A stretch of 64,000 nucleotides of DNA from Candidatus Gastranaerophilales bacterium (GCA_944324425.1 CALUWE010000008.1:1-64000), one strand, 5' to 3'; shown: positions 8,550-16,979, numbered from the stretch's first letter. The notes: generated from the sequence alone by a model not told the origin. Numbers and translations are program-made.

Positions 8550-9587
8550 ATGAAAGCACTAATTTATAACAAAAATTCAGATAAAAAAATTGAACTTATT
8601 GAAATTGAAAAACCAAAAATAATAAAAGACACAGACGTTATTTTAAAAGTTACTTTATCTTCAATATGTACATCAGACATCCACATTAAAAAAGGTTTTG
8701 TTCCAAGAGCGGTTGATAAGGTTGTTTTGGGCCATGAATTTGTGGGTGTTGTTGATGAAATAGGCAGCAATGTTAAAAATTTAAAAATAGGCGACAGAGT
8801 TGCCGTTAACTGTGAAACCTTTTGTAATGAATGCTATTTTTGCAAACGTGGTTTTGTAAATAACTGCATAAATGGCGGTTGGGAGCTTGGTTGCAGAATA
8901 AATGGCGCCCAAGCTGAATATGTCAGAATTCCATATGCAGATAATACATTATACAAATTGCCGAATAATGTTTCAGACAGAAACGCTTTATTTGTGGGCG
9001 ACATTTTATCAAGCGGCTATTTTGCCGCCCTTATGTTAGATATTAAAGAAGAAGATACAATTGGAATAATAGGTTCAGGCCCCGTTGGAATGTGCGCTAT
9101 GATGTCTGCAAGAATTTTAGGGGTGAAAAAAATTATTGCAATAGATATAAATGAAAAAAGGCTAGAAATTGCAAAAAATAAAGGTCTTGCGGATTATTTT
9201 ATAAACCCTGATAAGGTTGACATTGAAAAAGAAATCAAAAAACTTACACCTTATGGCCTTGACGGTGTTATAGAAGCGGCAGGGGGCAAAGATACTTTTA
9301 ATATGGCAATTAAAATTGCAAGGCCAAATTCAACAATAGGTATAGTTGCTATGTATGAAGAAAACCAAGTTTTTCCGCTTCCAACCTGCTACGGTAAAAA
9401 TTTAACCTACAAAACAGGCGGCGTGGATGCAATTCATTGCGGGGAATTAATTCAATTAATAAGCGAAAATAAAATAAACACTGATTTTTTAGTTACAAAA
9501 TCATATAAATTAGAAAACATTCTTGAAGCTTACGATTATTTTGAAAATTCAAAAGAAGATGTGCTAAAAATTGAAATTACATATTAA
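8550..9587 (+). CDS. Zinc-dependent alcohol dehydrogenase (medium-chain family)
   Basis: It is a 345-residue NAD(P)-dependent oxidoreductase. The catalytic zinc ligands are seen in SICTSDIH (Cys) and GHEFVGVV (His-Glu). The structural zinc site is CETFCNECYFCKRGFVNNC. The nucleotide-binding loop is GIIGSGPVGMCA, followed by the acidic AIDINEKR. The pattern matches secondary alcohol or sorbitol/threonine-type dehydrogenases, but the substrate cannot be fixed. It sits between a deaminase gene (1-base gap) and a flavin reductase-rubredoxin gene (10-base gap), so it may be a fermentative alcohol or aldehyde enzyme fed by the same operon. Confidence 0.88.
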   Translation: MKALIYNKNSDKKIELIEIEKPKIIKDTDVILKVTLSSICTSDIHIKKGFVPRAVDKVVLGHEFVGVVDEIGSNVKNLKIGDRVAVNCETFCNECYFCKRGFVNNCINGGWELGCRINGAQAEYVRIPYADNTLYKLPNNVSDRNALFVGDILSSGYFAALMLDIKEEDTIGIIGSGPVGMCAMMSARILGVKKIIAIDINEKRLEIAKNKGLADYFINPDKVDIEKEIKKLTPYGLDGVIEAAGGKDTFNMAIKIARPNSTIGIVAMYEENQVFPLPTCYGKNLTYKTGGVDAIHCGELIQLISENKINTDFLVTKSYKLENILEAYDYFENSKEDVLKIEITY

Positions 9588-9597
9588 AGGGGAATAT

Positions 9598-10248
9598 ATG
9601 AATAAAAAAGTATTATGGGATATAACATACGGCGTTTATGCGGTTACAACCATGGATAAAGAAAAACCCACAGGCTGTATTATAAATACTGCCGTTCAAT
9701 TAACGGAAAATAAAATTGGCGTTTGTATAAACCATAATAACTACACAAATTCAATAATTAAAGAAAACAAAAATTTTGCCTTAACAATTTTATCCGAAAA
9801 AACAAACCCCAATATAATTGCAACATTCGGGTTTTCATCCGGTAAAGATAAAAACAAGTTTGATGGTTTTGAATACAAAATGTTTGATAACTTGCCTGTT
9901 CTTTTAAATGCAAAAGGCTATATTGCATTAAAATTGGTTCAGGCGGTTGAACTTGAAACCCACACATTTTTTATAGGCGAAATTATTGACGGTGATATTT
10001 TTAATGATGAAATTCCAATGACATATAAATATTACCATGATGTTATTAAAGGAAGAGCCCCAAAGGCTGCTCCAACCTATATTGCGCCTGATGAAATTAA
10101 AAGTGAAACAAAACAGGCAGGCAAAAGGTTCAGGTGCAAAGTTTGCGGATATATTTATGAAGGCGATATAGAAAAAGAAGCGCCAAATTTTGTTTGCCCT
10201 GTTTGCAAGCAGCCAAAATCCGTTTTTGAAGAAATTGCTTATGCGTAA
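9598..10248 (+). CDS. Flavin reductase-rubredoxin fusion (high molecular weight rubredoxin)
   Basis: Residues 1 to about 155 form a flavin-reductase-like FMN-binding domain (GVYAVTTMDKEKPTGCIINT, HTFFIGEI). The C-terminal ~45 residues are a rubredoxin with the two iron ligand pairs CKVCGYIYEG and CPVCKQPKSVFEE. Such fusions donate electrons to flavodiiron oxygen or NO reductases and rubrerythrins in anaerobes and support oxidative-stress defence. The start is the ATG at 9598 behind AAAGGGG. The gene ends convergently with the calpain-like gene, overlapping it by 10 bases. Confidence 0.9.
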   Translation: MNKKVLWDITYGVYAVTTMDKEKPTGCIINTAVQLTENKIGVCINHNNYTNSIIKENKNFALTILSEKTNPNIIATFGFSSGKDKNKFDGFEYKMFDNLPVLLNAKGYIALKLVQAVELETHTFFIGEIIDGDIFNDEIPMTYKYYHDVIKGRAPKAAPTYIAPDEIKSETKQAGKRFRCKVCGYIYEGDIEKEAPNFVCPVCKQPKSVFEEIAYA

Positions 10249-11069
10249 TATTCTTCTAAGTAATCGGCTTGTTCCATTAAGCCTGTATCAACAATTGAAA
10301 AATCGTATTTTCCAAAATTATCCGCTAAATCTTTAATTGAAACTTTAATATTTTCCGTTGTATCCCAAGGGTTAACAAGCTCCATATAGTTGGGGTTAAC
10401 AGATTTAACAGCATAAGCATGGTCATCTTCCAAGCCTGCAAAACCATCCCCAACACCTAACGTTGCGGCGGATGTATCTTGATTTTGGTAATAATAATCT
10501 ATTAAATATTTAACTTCATTTTCATCATCGCCCAAGGCATATTCAACATCGTTTTTAGTAAATAGTTGATAAAGATAATATGCACTGCCTCCTGTAATAC
10601 CTTCTATTGTTTCAATAGGAATATCGCCTTCTTGAACAAGCTTTTCCATTGCAAGTTCAATTAAAAGCATATCGTCATCACCCGTTGAATATTTGCTGTC
10701 AGCCAATCCTACGCCGTTTAAAAAGCTGCTTTTATTTGCTCTTACAAGTTCATCATTTGATATTGTATATGTTTTATCAACACCTTTAAATGTTACATTA
10801 TAGGAGCCGTCAGGATTTTTGGAAATTGCGTCTTGAATTAAATCTTTTCCTTCATCTGTATATGATAAAGATAAAATTCCCGAAATTAACCAGCAATCAC
10901 CGGCATTTCCTTGAAAAACAGCTTCATCAATTATGCCGTTAACGCCTTTATCTTCATTAAAAAGGCCCCAAAAAGTTTCGTTAACGCCTGCCGCTTTTCT
11001 TGTGTTGAAACCTTTAAGGTCGGGTTTATCGTTAAAATATTGATTATTTATGCCAAAATCGGCGCTCAT
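10239..11069 (-). CDS. Calpain-like (C2 family) cysteine protease
   Basis: This 276-residue protein has the full calpain catalytic triad in order: QGNAGDCWLISG gives Cys59, DDHAYAVKSV gives His217, and LVNPWDTTE gives Asn233. The Gln at 53 is the usual oxyanion-hole residue. It has only the catalytic core, without the C2-like or EF-hand domains of animal calpains, as expected for bacterial members. There is no Sec signal peptide or membrane segment. Its N-terminus (MSADFGINNQYF) slightly resembles that of the 29387-31063 protein (MTIGINNRQ). Its target is unknown; an exported effector or internal protease are both possible. Confidence 0.85.
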   Translation of the reverse strand: MSADFGINNQYFNDKPDLKGFNTRKAAGVNETFWGLFNEDKGVNGIIDEAVFQGNAGDCWLISGILSLSYTDEGKDLIQDAISKNPDGSYNVTFKGVDKTYTISNDELVRANKSSFLNGVGLADSKYSTGDDDMLLIELAMEKLVQEGDIPIETIEGITGGSAYYLYQLFTKNDVEYALGDDENEVKYLIDYYYQNQDTSAATLGVGDGFAGLEDDHAYAVKSVNPNYMELVNPWDTTENIKVSIKDLADNFGKYDFSIVDTGLMEQADYLEEYYA

Positions 11070-11138
11070 TAATTTCCCTTTATAAACTCCTATAAGTTAA
11101 TAAAGGATTTTAATTTAAAAAAATTGCCTAAAAGCAAA

Positions 11139-11978
11139 TTAATGTTTTGATGTTTTAACAATTGATTTTGTCATTCTGTCTTGCCTTGAAGCAGACAAAA
11201 TGTTTCTTAATTTCATAATAGCTTGAGCGTGAAGCTGGCAAACCCTTGATTCAGACACATTTATAGCTTCGCCGATTTCTTTTAGGGTCATATTCTCGTG
11301 GTAATAAAATACCAGAAGCATTCTTTCTCTTTCAGGAAGCCTTTTTAATGCACGTTCCAATTCAAGTTTGGCATCTTTCTTTTCAGCGGCTTCTTCGGGG
11401 CGTTCACTTTTTGAATCTTCAATGGTATCAATAATTTCAACGGATTCATCCCCTAAATTTTTCTTATCATAAAGAGAATCAATTCCTGTGTCTTGCGCTA
11501 AAATTTCATCAACTTTTTCTTTTTCTATGCCTAATTTGTCTGCAACTTCTTGATTGGTGGGGGTTCTGCCAAGTTCAATTTTTAAGTTGTTTATTGTTTC
11601 TTTAACTTCTTTTATTTTTTTTCTTACCGTTCTTGGCAGCCAATCATTTGCCCTAATTTTATCAATAATAGCGCCTCTTATTCTCATAAGAGCATAAGTT
11701 TCAAATTTAGCGCCTCTGTCGGGTGAATATTTTTCAACGGCATCAATTAAGCCTTCAACACCATAGCTTGCAATATCTTCATAAGAAAAGCTTGGCGGTA
11801 AATTAACTTTAATTCTGCCTATTACATATCTTGTAAGATAAATATATTGAACAATGAGCTTATCTCTTGCTGTTTTGTTGTTCTTGTCAGCGTGATACTC
11901 CTGCCACAATTGGGCCAGTTCTTCATCAGAAACACGAACAACCTTTTTATAGGAATCTGCTTCAAAATTCTCGCTCAT
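11139..11978 (-). CDS. FliA/WhiG-type sigma factor
   Basis: This alternative sigma factor (279 residues) shows region 2 (YIYLTRYVIGRI, YEDIASYGVEGLIDAVEKYSPDRGAKFETYALMRIRGAIIDKIR) followed by NDWLPRTVR, which is diagnostic of the FliA/WhiG/SigF group. Region 4 is MTLKEIGEAINVSESRVCQLH. In other bacteria these factors control flagella or development. No flagellar gene is visible here, so the regulon is unknown. The ribosome-binding site is GGGGAAAGAG upstream of ATG. It is transcribed alone, with the calpain-like gene next in the same direction after 69 bases. Confidence 0.87.
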   Translation of the reverse strand: MSENFEADSYKKVVRVSDEELAQLWQEYHADKNNKTARDKLIVQYIYLTRYVIGRIKVNLPPSFSYEDIASYGVEGLIDAVEKYSPDRGAKFETYALMRIRGAIIDKIRANDWLPRTVRKKIKEVKETINNLKIELGRTPTNQEVADKLGIEKEKVDEILAQDTGIDSLYDKKNLGDESVEIIDTIEDSKSERPEEAAEKKDAKLELERALKRLPERERMLLVFYYHENMTLKEIGEAINVSESRVCQLHAQAIMKLRNILSASRQDRMTKSIVKTSKH

Positions 11979-12112
11979 TTAATATTTTCTCTTTCCCCAA
12001 AAAGTCTTAATAATTGTTAACAATTATATTCTACAAAAGTGAACTCTCTTTGACTTCATTTATAAGTATGAAAAGAGAAAAATTATCTAATATTTATGAT
12101 GTAACTTCAAAA

Positions 12113-12145
12113 AAGAAGGGCTTTATTAAAGCCCTTCTTTTTATT
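12113..12145. terminator. Bidirectional Rho-independent terminator
   Basis: A 10-bp stem AGAAGGGCTT/AAGCCCTTCT with a 5-base loop is flanked by A and T runs. It ends the HsdR-N-like gene on the minus strand and can act in the other direction. Confidence 0.85.
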
Positions 12146-13193
12146 TTTTGGCTGTTGCCAAAATTTCATCTACTCTTTCTTTTAACTGTTTTTCAAATTT
12201 AAATATCGAATTAACAGAATCTATGGGAGTTTTCTGCTCTTTATTTTCGTCCAAAAATGCGATATACTTTTGGCTTCTATTAAAATAAAGTCTGCAAACA
12301 GTTTTTCTAATATTGTCATCCAGCAATATGTTAAAATAGCTTGAATTATCTCTATACGTAACACGGTTAACATCAACTGTTCCGTTTAATATGCTTTTTA
12401 TAATTGCATATCCTTCGAGCTCTTCTAATGTTGTTACAACATCACTTTTTTTATCTTTTTCATCTTGCTTTGAGTTTAAGTTAAAATCTAATGATGTCTT
12501 CATTACTTTAGACATGAATAAATTAAATGCTTCCACCGTTGTTTTTTTATGTTTTTCTATGACTTTTGCCGTTTTGATGCCATCAAAAATGCCTGATTTA
12601 TCGAGCAAGTATCTCACAAATTCATCAGAAGGATTTCTGTATTCTTGTTCAATAACTTCTTCAAATTGTTTAATATATTTTAAATCGCCAGCATTCGAAA
12701 AAGCTTTATCTATATCAAAATTTTCTTTGCAAAATTCAGATAATGTTTCAAGTTGATTTTCTTTAAAATCAAGCAAATTAAATGTGAAAAACGGTTCTTT
12801 ATCTAAAACATTTGTTTCTTCGACATCAGAGAAAAACTTGTATACAATACCGTTTGTTAAAATTATAAATTTTGCCTTTGAAGCAGTGAAATATTTAAAC
12901 AGTTGGCCTGCATGCTTTTTAACATCCAATTTATCGTTTTCGACTTTTTTGCATTCTATAAGAATCACAGGGCTATTATCTTTTAATATTGCATAATCAA
13001 CTTTTTCATCTTTTTTAAACCTTGAATCAGCAATATATTCAGGTACAACTTCAAGCGGATTAAAAACATCATAGCCAAGAGTATTCAAAAAAGGCATAAC
13101 TAAAGCATTTTTAGTTGCCTCTTCAGTTTTCAAATTGTCTCTCAGTCCCAAAGCTCTTTCTTTGAGCTGATTAATTTTTTCTAAAAATTCCAT
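12141..13193 (-). CDS. Stand-alone HsdR-N-like PD-(D/E)xK nuclease domain protein
   Basis: The N-terminal ~140 residues match the N-terminal nuclease domain of type I restriction R subunits: EEATKNALVMPFLNTLGYDVF, then KKDEKVDYAILKDN and PVILIECKK. The D...ExK core (around residues 65-82) is intact. The rest (about 200 residues) is not recognised and carries no helicase motifs. No hsdM or hsdS gene is nearby, so it is not part of a complete restriction system here. Such orphans are known from phages and defence loci. Codon use and AT content look like the neighbours. The start is an ATG with a weak AAGG upstream. Confidence 0.75.
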   Translation of the reverse strand: MEFLEKINQLKERALGLRDNLKTEEATKNALVMPFLNTLGYDVFNPLEVVPEYIADSRFKKDEKVDYAILKDNSPVILIECKKVENDKLDVKKHAGQLFKYFTASKAKFIILTNGIVYKFFSDVEETNVLDKEPFFTFNLLDFKENQLETLSEFCKENFDIDKAFSNAGDLKYIKQFEEVIEQEYRNPSDEFVRYLLDKSGIFDGIKTAKVIEKHKKTTVEAFNLFMSKVMKTSLDFNLNSKQDEKDKKSDVVTTLEELEGYAIIKSILNGTVDVNRVTYRDNSSYFNILLDDNIRKTVCRLYFNRSQKYIAFLDENKEQKTPIDSVNSIFKFEKQLKERVDEILATAKK

Positions 13194-13263
13194 ATCTTAA
13201 CCTTTTATAAATATTAACAAAGATTATAATACACCAATTTACTTGCTGTTTACAAGTGTATTA

Positions 13264-15546
13264 TTATTCTTCGTATCCGTATATTTTAAATTCTGCAGGG
13301 TTTAGAACATTTATATCAATTTCGTTTTCAATCGGGCTTTCAAGCGGTTTTTCAACTAAAACACATTTTTGAAGTTCATCATATCCAAATTCAAAATAAG
13401 ATTTCAGTTTTCTTCCTTTAAAGGTTACTTTGCTGTTATAAATGGTTTCACCCCTAACGGTTTCAATCCAAGATAAGCCTTCTTCGTTATTAAATTGCAT
13501 TTTTTCAGTCGGGTTTTTGTAGTTTGCAATAACCAACAATGAACCGAATGCCGAATTTATTTCCCAATAGCAAAGGCCGTTTTCTTTTTCTTCCAAAAGT
13601 TTGGCTTTGCCTGTTGAAACAATTTTTGAATGCTGAACAAAATAATTAATTGCATTGAATTTTTCGTAAAAACTCCAATTAACGTTTCTTTTCATGGAAA
13701 CTTCGTTGCCGATTACATATTCAATGCCCTTTTGCGTAAAGCTTTCATCCCCGTCTATATAAAGGCAAGGTCTGTTTGCAAATTGGCCGCCCGGTAAGAA
13801 TTTATATTTAAACCATTTGAACAAAGCGCCTTGTTCGCCAAGTTGCCCCGGGTATCTGTCTATTGCTTCAAATTCACCGTCTTGGTTATTATAGGTTTTC
13901 AAAATTGATAAACGGTTAAATTTGTTTGCTTCTTTAAAATTATAATCTTCAAGGAATTTGTTATCTTTAATAATTTGCTTTGGAGTTTTGGATGATTGAG
14001 AAACAATATCATTACCCCAAAGAAGGTCAAAGTTCATATCTTTATGATATTCCTTGTAATAATTGTCCCAAAGCATATATTCAGCCAATGTTGCAAAATA
14101 AGGAACATTTTTCTTTAAATTCGAATTAACTTTGCCTAAAACTTTCCTTGGAATTCTGTAACTGATGGGAATTCCTTTTTGTTCGGATAAATCATCTACA
14201 ATATGATCTATATGATCAACTCTAAACCCGTCAAAGTTATATTCTTTTTGAAGTTTTGATGTATAGTTTACATAAAAATCAATAACTTTTTCATTGTATT
14301 TGCCGTTTTCAAGATAAACAAAATAATAAGGGGTTTGACAATCAAGGTTTGCAAATTTTGAAACATCCTGCATTTTATAATCAAAATGTTTGTAGATTGG
14401 GTATTCTCTTGTATTGTTCATTTTTTCAAAAACGGGAACCCCCGAAGAACACCAAGCACCCCCGGGCATTGGCCAATAGCCTTTTTGAATAAGCGCATTT
14501 ATTATATCTTTTTGGCAAACAATGTCTTCTTCTTTTGTAATTTTTTTGCCGTTTGTTGATTCAATTATGGTATGAACTTCTTTTATAAGTTCTTCCTGAA
14601 CGTTTTTCATTGAAGCTTCGTTTGCAATTTTGATTTTGACATCATGCATATAAAGTTCAATTGTTTCTAAAATCGGTTTTTCATTTTCAAAATAGAAACT
14701 GTCCGAGCCGTTTAAAATTTCGACGTATTTACTTCTTACATTGTCAATTTCTGTTTCATTATATCTGCCCGAAGTTTTTATATCGGCAACAATGCCATCT
14801 AATGCTTCAATATATTTATTTGTTAATGTTTTAATGTTTGCCCACCTTGCAACATAAGGGTTTGATAAAACAATTTTTGAAAACCTTCCGGTTTGGGGAA
14901 GAATGTCATATATAACGGGGTGCCCCGCCAATTGTGCAAGGTTTATGAACAGCTGCACTTGTTCTTTAGCTTTTAGGCCAAAAAATTTCGCAAGTTTTTC
15001 ATCTTCCATATTGGGGCTTATTTCAGATGACGTGGGCAAATAAGCGCAACCAAATTCTCTTGGATGAAAAGGAAGAAGATAAATTGTATCTGCCAAAATG
15101 TTTAAGCTTTTGTTTCCTTTTGGCAAACAAACAATTTGCGCCAACCATTGGATAAATGTTGCGCATTTGCTTGAAACATTGCCGTTTCCAAGAGCAGATA
15201 AAGACAGAAGTTTAATATTGTGGCCTTCTTTTTTAAACCAGTCTGAATTTTTGATTTTTCTTCTTGCTAAAACCGAAGGATTTGTGCAATTTACAAGTTT
15301 TGAATTTTTATAAACCCCTTCATTTTCAAAAATTTTAATTAAGGCATAGATAACTTCGCCATCGGTTAATTCTTCTAAAGCTTTATAGTGGGGATATGGA
15401 ATATAGCCGAATTTATCTATTGTTTCATCTAAATATTTTTTTCTCTCTTCCGTAACTTCAGAAATACCGTAAATTTGAGTTAATCTGGGGAACAGTTCTT
15501 TTATATCAAAAGAAGTAAAAACATTTTTTTGAAGTAAACTCAGCAT
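13264..15546 (-). CDS. Divergent glycoside hydrolase family 13-like protein
   Basis: This 760-residue protein has the order of alpha-amylase-superfamily motifs in weakened form. IYLLPFHPREFG and HPVIYDILPQ lie in the N-terminal third. NFDGFRVDHIDHIVDD (around residues 436-451) is the nucleophile-Asp strand. TLAEYMLWDNYYK (around 485) is a candidate acid/base Glu. A C-terminal beta-rich region with NPAEFKIYGYEE follows. It could act on alpha-glucans or another glucoside, or be a glucanosyltransferase or trehalose-type mutase; I cannot choose. It has no signal peptide, so it is probably cytoplasmic. AGGAGA precedes the ATG. No other glycogen gene is next to it. Confidence 0.62.
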   Translation of the reverse strand: MLSLLQKNVFTSFDIKELFPRLTQIYGISEVTEERKKYLDETIDKFGYIPYPHYKALEELTDGEVIYALIKIFENEGVYKNSKLVNCTNPSVLARRKIKNSDWFKKEGHNIKLLSLSALGNGNVSSKCATFIQWLAQIVCLPKGNKSLNILADTIYLLPFHPREFGCAYLPTSSEISPNMEDEKLAKFFGLKAKEQVQLFINLAQLAGHPVIYDILPQTGRFSKIVLSNPYVARWANIKTLTNKYIEALDGIVADIKTSGRYNETEIDNVRSKYVEILNGSDSFYFENEKPILETIELYMHDVKIKIANEASMKNVQEELIKEVHTIIESTNGKKITKEEDIVCQKDIINALIQKGYWPMPGGAWCSSGVPVFEKMNNTREYPIYKHFDYKMQDVSKFANLDCQTPYYFVYLENGKYNEKVIDFYVNYTSKLQKEYNFDGFRVDHIDHIVDDLSEQKGIPISYRIPRKVLGKVNSNLKKNVPYFATLAEYMLWDNYYKEYHKDMNFDLLWGNDIVSQSSKTPKQIIKDNKFLEDYNFKEANKFNRLSILKTYNNQDGEFEAIDRYPGQLGEQGALFKWFKYKFLPGGQFANRPCLYIDGDESFTQKGIEYVIGNEVSMKRNVNWSFYEKFNAINYFVQHSKIVSTGKAKLLEEKENGLCYWEINSAFGSLLVIANYKNPTEKMQFNNEEGLSWIETVRGETIYNSKVTFKGRKLKSYFEFGYDELQKCVLVEKPLESPIENEIDINVLNPAEFKIYGYEE

Positions 15547-15703
15547 TTTTTCTCCTACTTTTTTTCATTCTTAAATTAAACAAAGGGGTTTTTATTTTAT
15601 TAACAAGATGATATTAGCATAAAAGACATATAGTTGTATTCAAAAGAGCGGCTTTTTTTAAGTAATGTAAAGAAATTTAAAACAACATTTTTTCATTTTA
15701 AGC

Positions 15704-15731
15704 TTGAATGTATTTTTTTATATGCTAAGAT
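15704..15731 (+). promoter_or_regulatory. Putative promoter of structured RNA and tRNA-Pro
   Basis: TTGAAT and TAAGAT hexamers are separated by 16 bases, giving a predicted start near 15738, just before the structured RNA candidate. It is the best promoter-like pair upstream of tRNA-Pro. Confidence 0.45.
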
Positions 15732-15745
15732 GATTGAAGCGATTT

Positions 15746-15880
15746 AGCCTAAATGGCTTGTAATCGGGATGTAGCAGGGACTCCCATGAAAAAGGTTGAT
15801 AACCTTTTGAATGGGGCAGGCGAATGGAGAGCGCAAGCTCGATGGAGCCGTTTCGCAAGGAATGCCCAAGCTGCGCCTGA
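15746..15880 (+). ncRNA. GC-rich structured RNA candidate upstream of tRNA-Pro
   Basis: This segment is much richer in GC than the surrounding intergenic DNA and folds well by eye. It contains hairpin AGCC/GGCT at 15746-15758. A long hairpin spans 15783-15815, with CCCAT/ATGGG outside and AAAAGGTT/AACCTTTT inside around a GA/GA internal loop. A closing stem CAGGCG/CGCCTG (15817-15822 with 15874-15879) encloses GAGC-GCAA-GCTC, a GNRA tetraloop hairpin. I do not recognise it as SRP RNA, 6S RNA, RNase P RNA or a known riboswitch. It carries a 13-nt copy of the start of the downstream tRNA (15763-15775). Confidence 0.5.
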
Positions 15881-15905
15881 AAAATTTGAAAATTGAATAT
15901 AATAT

Positions 15906-15979
15906 CGGGATGTAGCGCAGCTTGGTAGCGCACCTCGCTTGGGACGAGGGGGTCGCAGGTTCGAATCCTGTCATCCCGA
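15906..15979 (+). tRNA. tRNA-Pro (anticodon TGG)
   Basis: A 74-nt cloverleaf with acceptor CGGGATG/CATCCCG, D stem GCGC/GCGC, anticodon stem CCTCG/CGAGG around loop CTTGGGA (anticodon TGG), T stem GCAGG/CCTGT with TTCGAAT, and discriminator A. T runs follow the 3' end and could serve as terminator. CCA is not encoded. Confidence 0.96.
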
Positions 15980-16105
15980 TTTTTTGTTTTTTAAATACCC
16001 ATGATGCCCCGTGCCCCGTTTTGAACAAAAGCTGCAAAAAATTGAAGTTTTTTGTTATTTTTTGCTGTTAAATATTTGACAAATAATCTTTATTTTTTAT
16101 TATTA

Positions 16106-16123
16106 TGTTAGGCAGACCTAACA
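16106..16123. promoter_or_regulatory. Palindromic operator-like site upstream of small membrane protein
   Basis: TGTTAGG-caga-CCTAACA is a perfect 7-bp inverted repeat. It ends a few bases before the ribosome-binding site of the 16139 gene, where a bound dimeric repressor would block transcription or loading. The TTAGG/CCTAA half-sites recall DtxR/IdeR/MntR-type operators, but the spacing differs from those consensus sites, so the regulator is unknown. Confidence 0.55.
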
Positions 16124-16138
16124 AATAAGGAATAAAAA

Positions 16139-16471
16139 GTGATGATTCTAAAAGCAATTTTATCGGGATTTGTTGTTCTTCTAATTACCACGGTTGCAAA
16201 AAAGACATCTTTGCTTGGCGGGATTATAGCAATGATGCCTTTCAATATTATTCTTTCTTTAATTTGGTTAAATTACGAAAAAAACGATCCGAATCTGCTT
16301 TGGAATTTTTCAAAAGCGGCGCTTTTCGGAGTTATTCCGACGGTTTTCTTTCTTTTATTTTTAATTTATTTTCTTCAAAAAAATTTTAAATTTTCAAACG
16401 CTCTTTTAATCTCAATCGTACTTCTGGGTGTTATTGTATATCTGCAATATAAACTTCTGAAAAGCTTCTAG
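16139..16471 (+). CDS. Small four-helix membrane protein (GlpM/DUF3147-like)
   Basis: This 110-residue, very hydrophobic protein has about four membrane segments (residues ~4-20, 25-45, 58-80, 88-106). Its pattern, with a conserved VxLLIxxxxKK in the first helix and PxxxxLSLIW in the second, resembles the GlpM/DUF3147 family, whose function is not established. The GTG at 16139 gives 7-base spacing from AAGGA; the ATG at the next codon is equally possible. A palindromic operator lies directly upstream, so it is probably under a dedicated repressor. It converges on ilvN with a one-base gap. Confidence 0.6.
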   Translation: MMILKAILSGFVVLLITTVAKKTSLLGGIIAMMPFNIILSLIWLNYEKNDPNLLWNFSKAALFGVIPTVFFLLFLIYFLQKNFKFSNALLISIVLLGVIVYLQYKLLKSF

Positions 16472-16472
16472 A

Positions 16473-16979
16473 TTATAGGTTTTTTATATTTGAAAATTGA
16501 TTATTTCTTGAAATTGCAATTTTGCCGCTTCTTACAAACTCTTTAACACTATACGGGCGAACAAGCTCAACAAGCGCTTGAATTTGTTTTTCATCGCCAA
16601 CGGCTTGCAGAATGTATATTTTATCTGTTATATCAATAATTTTTGCGTTTGTGGCTTCTGCAATTCTTAAAATGTCGCTTTTTTCTTCGTCTTTAACTTG
16701 AATTTTAATTAAAGCAATTTCTCTTTCAACTGCCTCATTAATGTTTAAATCCGCCACTTTTATAACGGGAATAAGCCTGTTTAACTGCTTATTTATTTGT
16801 TCAACCGCAGCTTCATCTCCGCCCGTTATAATTGTTACTCTTGAATATAAGCGGTCAATTGTTGGAGCAACCGTTAAGCTTTCAATGTTGTAGCCTCTTC
16901 CTGAAAAAAGGTCAACAATTCTTGATAAAACACCTGATTCGTTTGTAACTAATATTGAAATTGTATGAAAATTTTCCAT
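16473..16979 (-). CDS. ilvN: Acetolactate synthase small (regulatory) subunit
   Basis: This regulatory subunit (168 residues) has an N-terminal ACT domain (HTISILVTNESGVLSRIVDLF, GRGYNIESLTVAPT) and the C-terminal domain (KIIDITDKIYILQAVGDE, LVRPYSVKEFVRSGKIAISR). It confers valine feedback inhibition on IlvB in branched-chain amino acid synthesis. It starts 18 bases after the ilvB stop, so the two form one transcript. Confidence 0.95.
   Translation of the reverse strand: MENFHTISILVTNESGVLSRIVDLFSGRGYNIESLTVAPTIDRLYSRVTIITGGDEAAVEQINKQLNRLIPVIKVADLNINEAVEREIALIKIQVKDEEKSDILRIAEATNAKIIDITDKIYILQAVGDEKQIQALVELVRPYSVKEFVRSGKIAISRNNQFSNIKNL

Larger units (their letters stand above)
15547..16138. 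other. Gene-free stretch with RNA elements
   Basis: About 590 bases lie between the GH13-like gene and the small membrane protein. They hold a promoter-like sequence (15704-15731), a GC-rich structured RNA candidate (15746-15880), tRNA-Pro (15906-15979) and a palindromic operator-like site (16106-16123). The remainder (15547-15700, 15995-16100) is AT-rich and shows nothing I can name. The open frames on the minus strand here run through the tRNA and are not genes. Confidence 0.8.

Noticed and set aside
15763..15916. Integrated element bounded by tRNA-derived attachment sites
   Set aside because: The duplicated bases match the 5' end of the tRNA, while integration normally duplicates the 3' end, and there is no integrase or cargo in the 141 bases between the copies.
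15718..16037. Two open frames on the minus strand across the tRNA-Pro region
   Set aside because: They run antisense through a tRNA and a structured RNA, lack ribosome-binding sites and have atypical composition.
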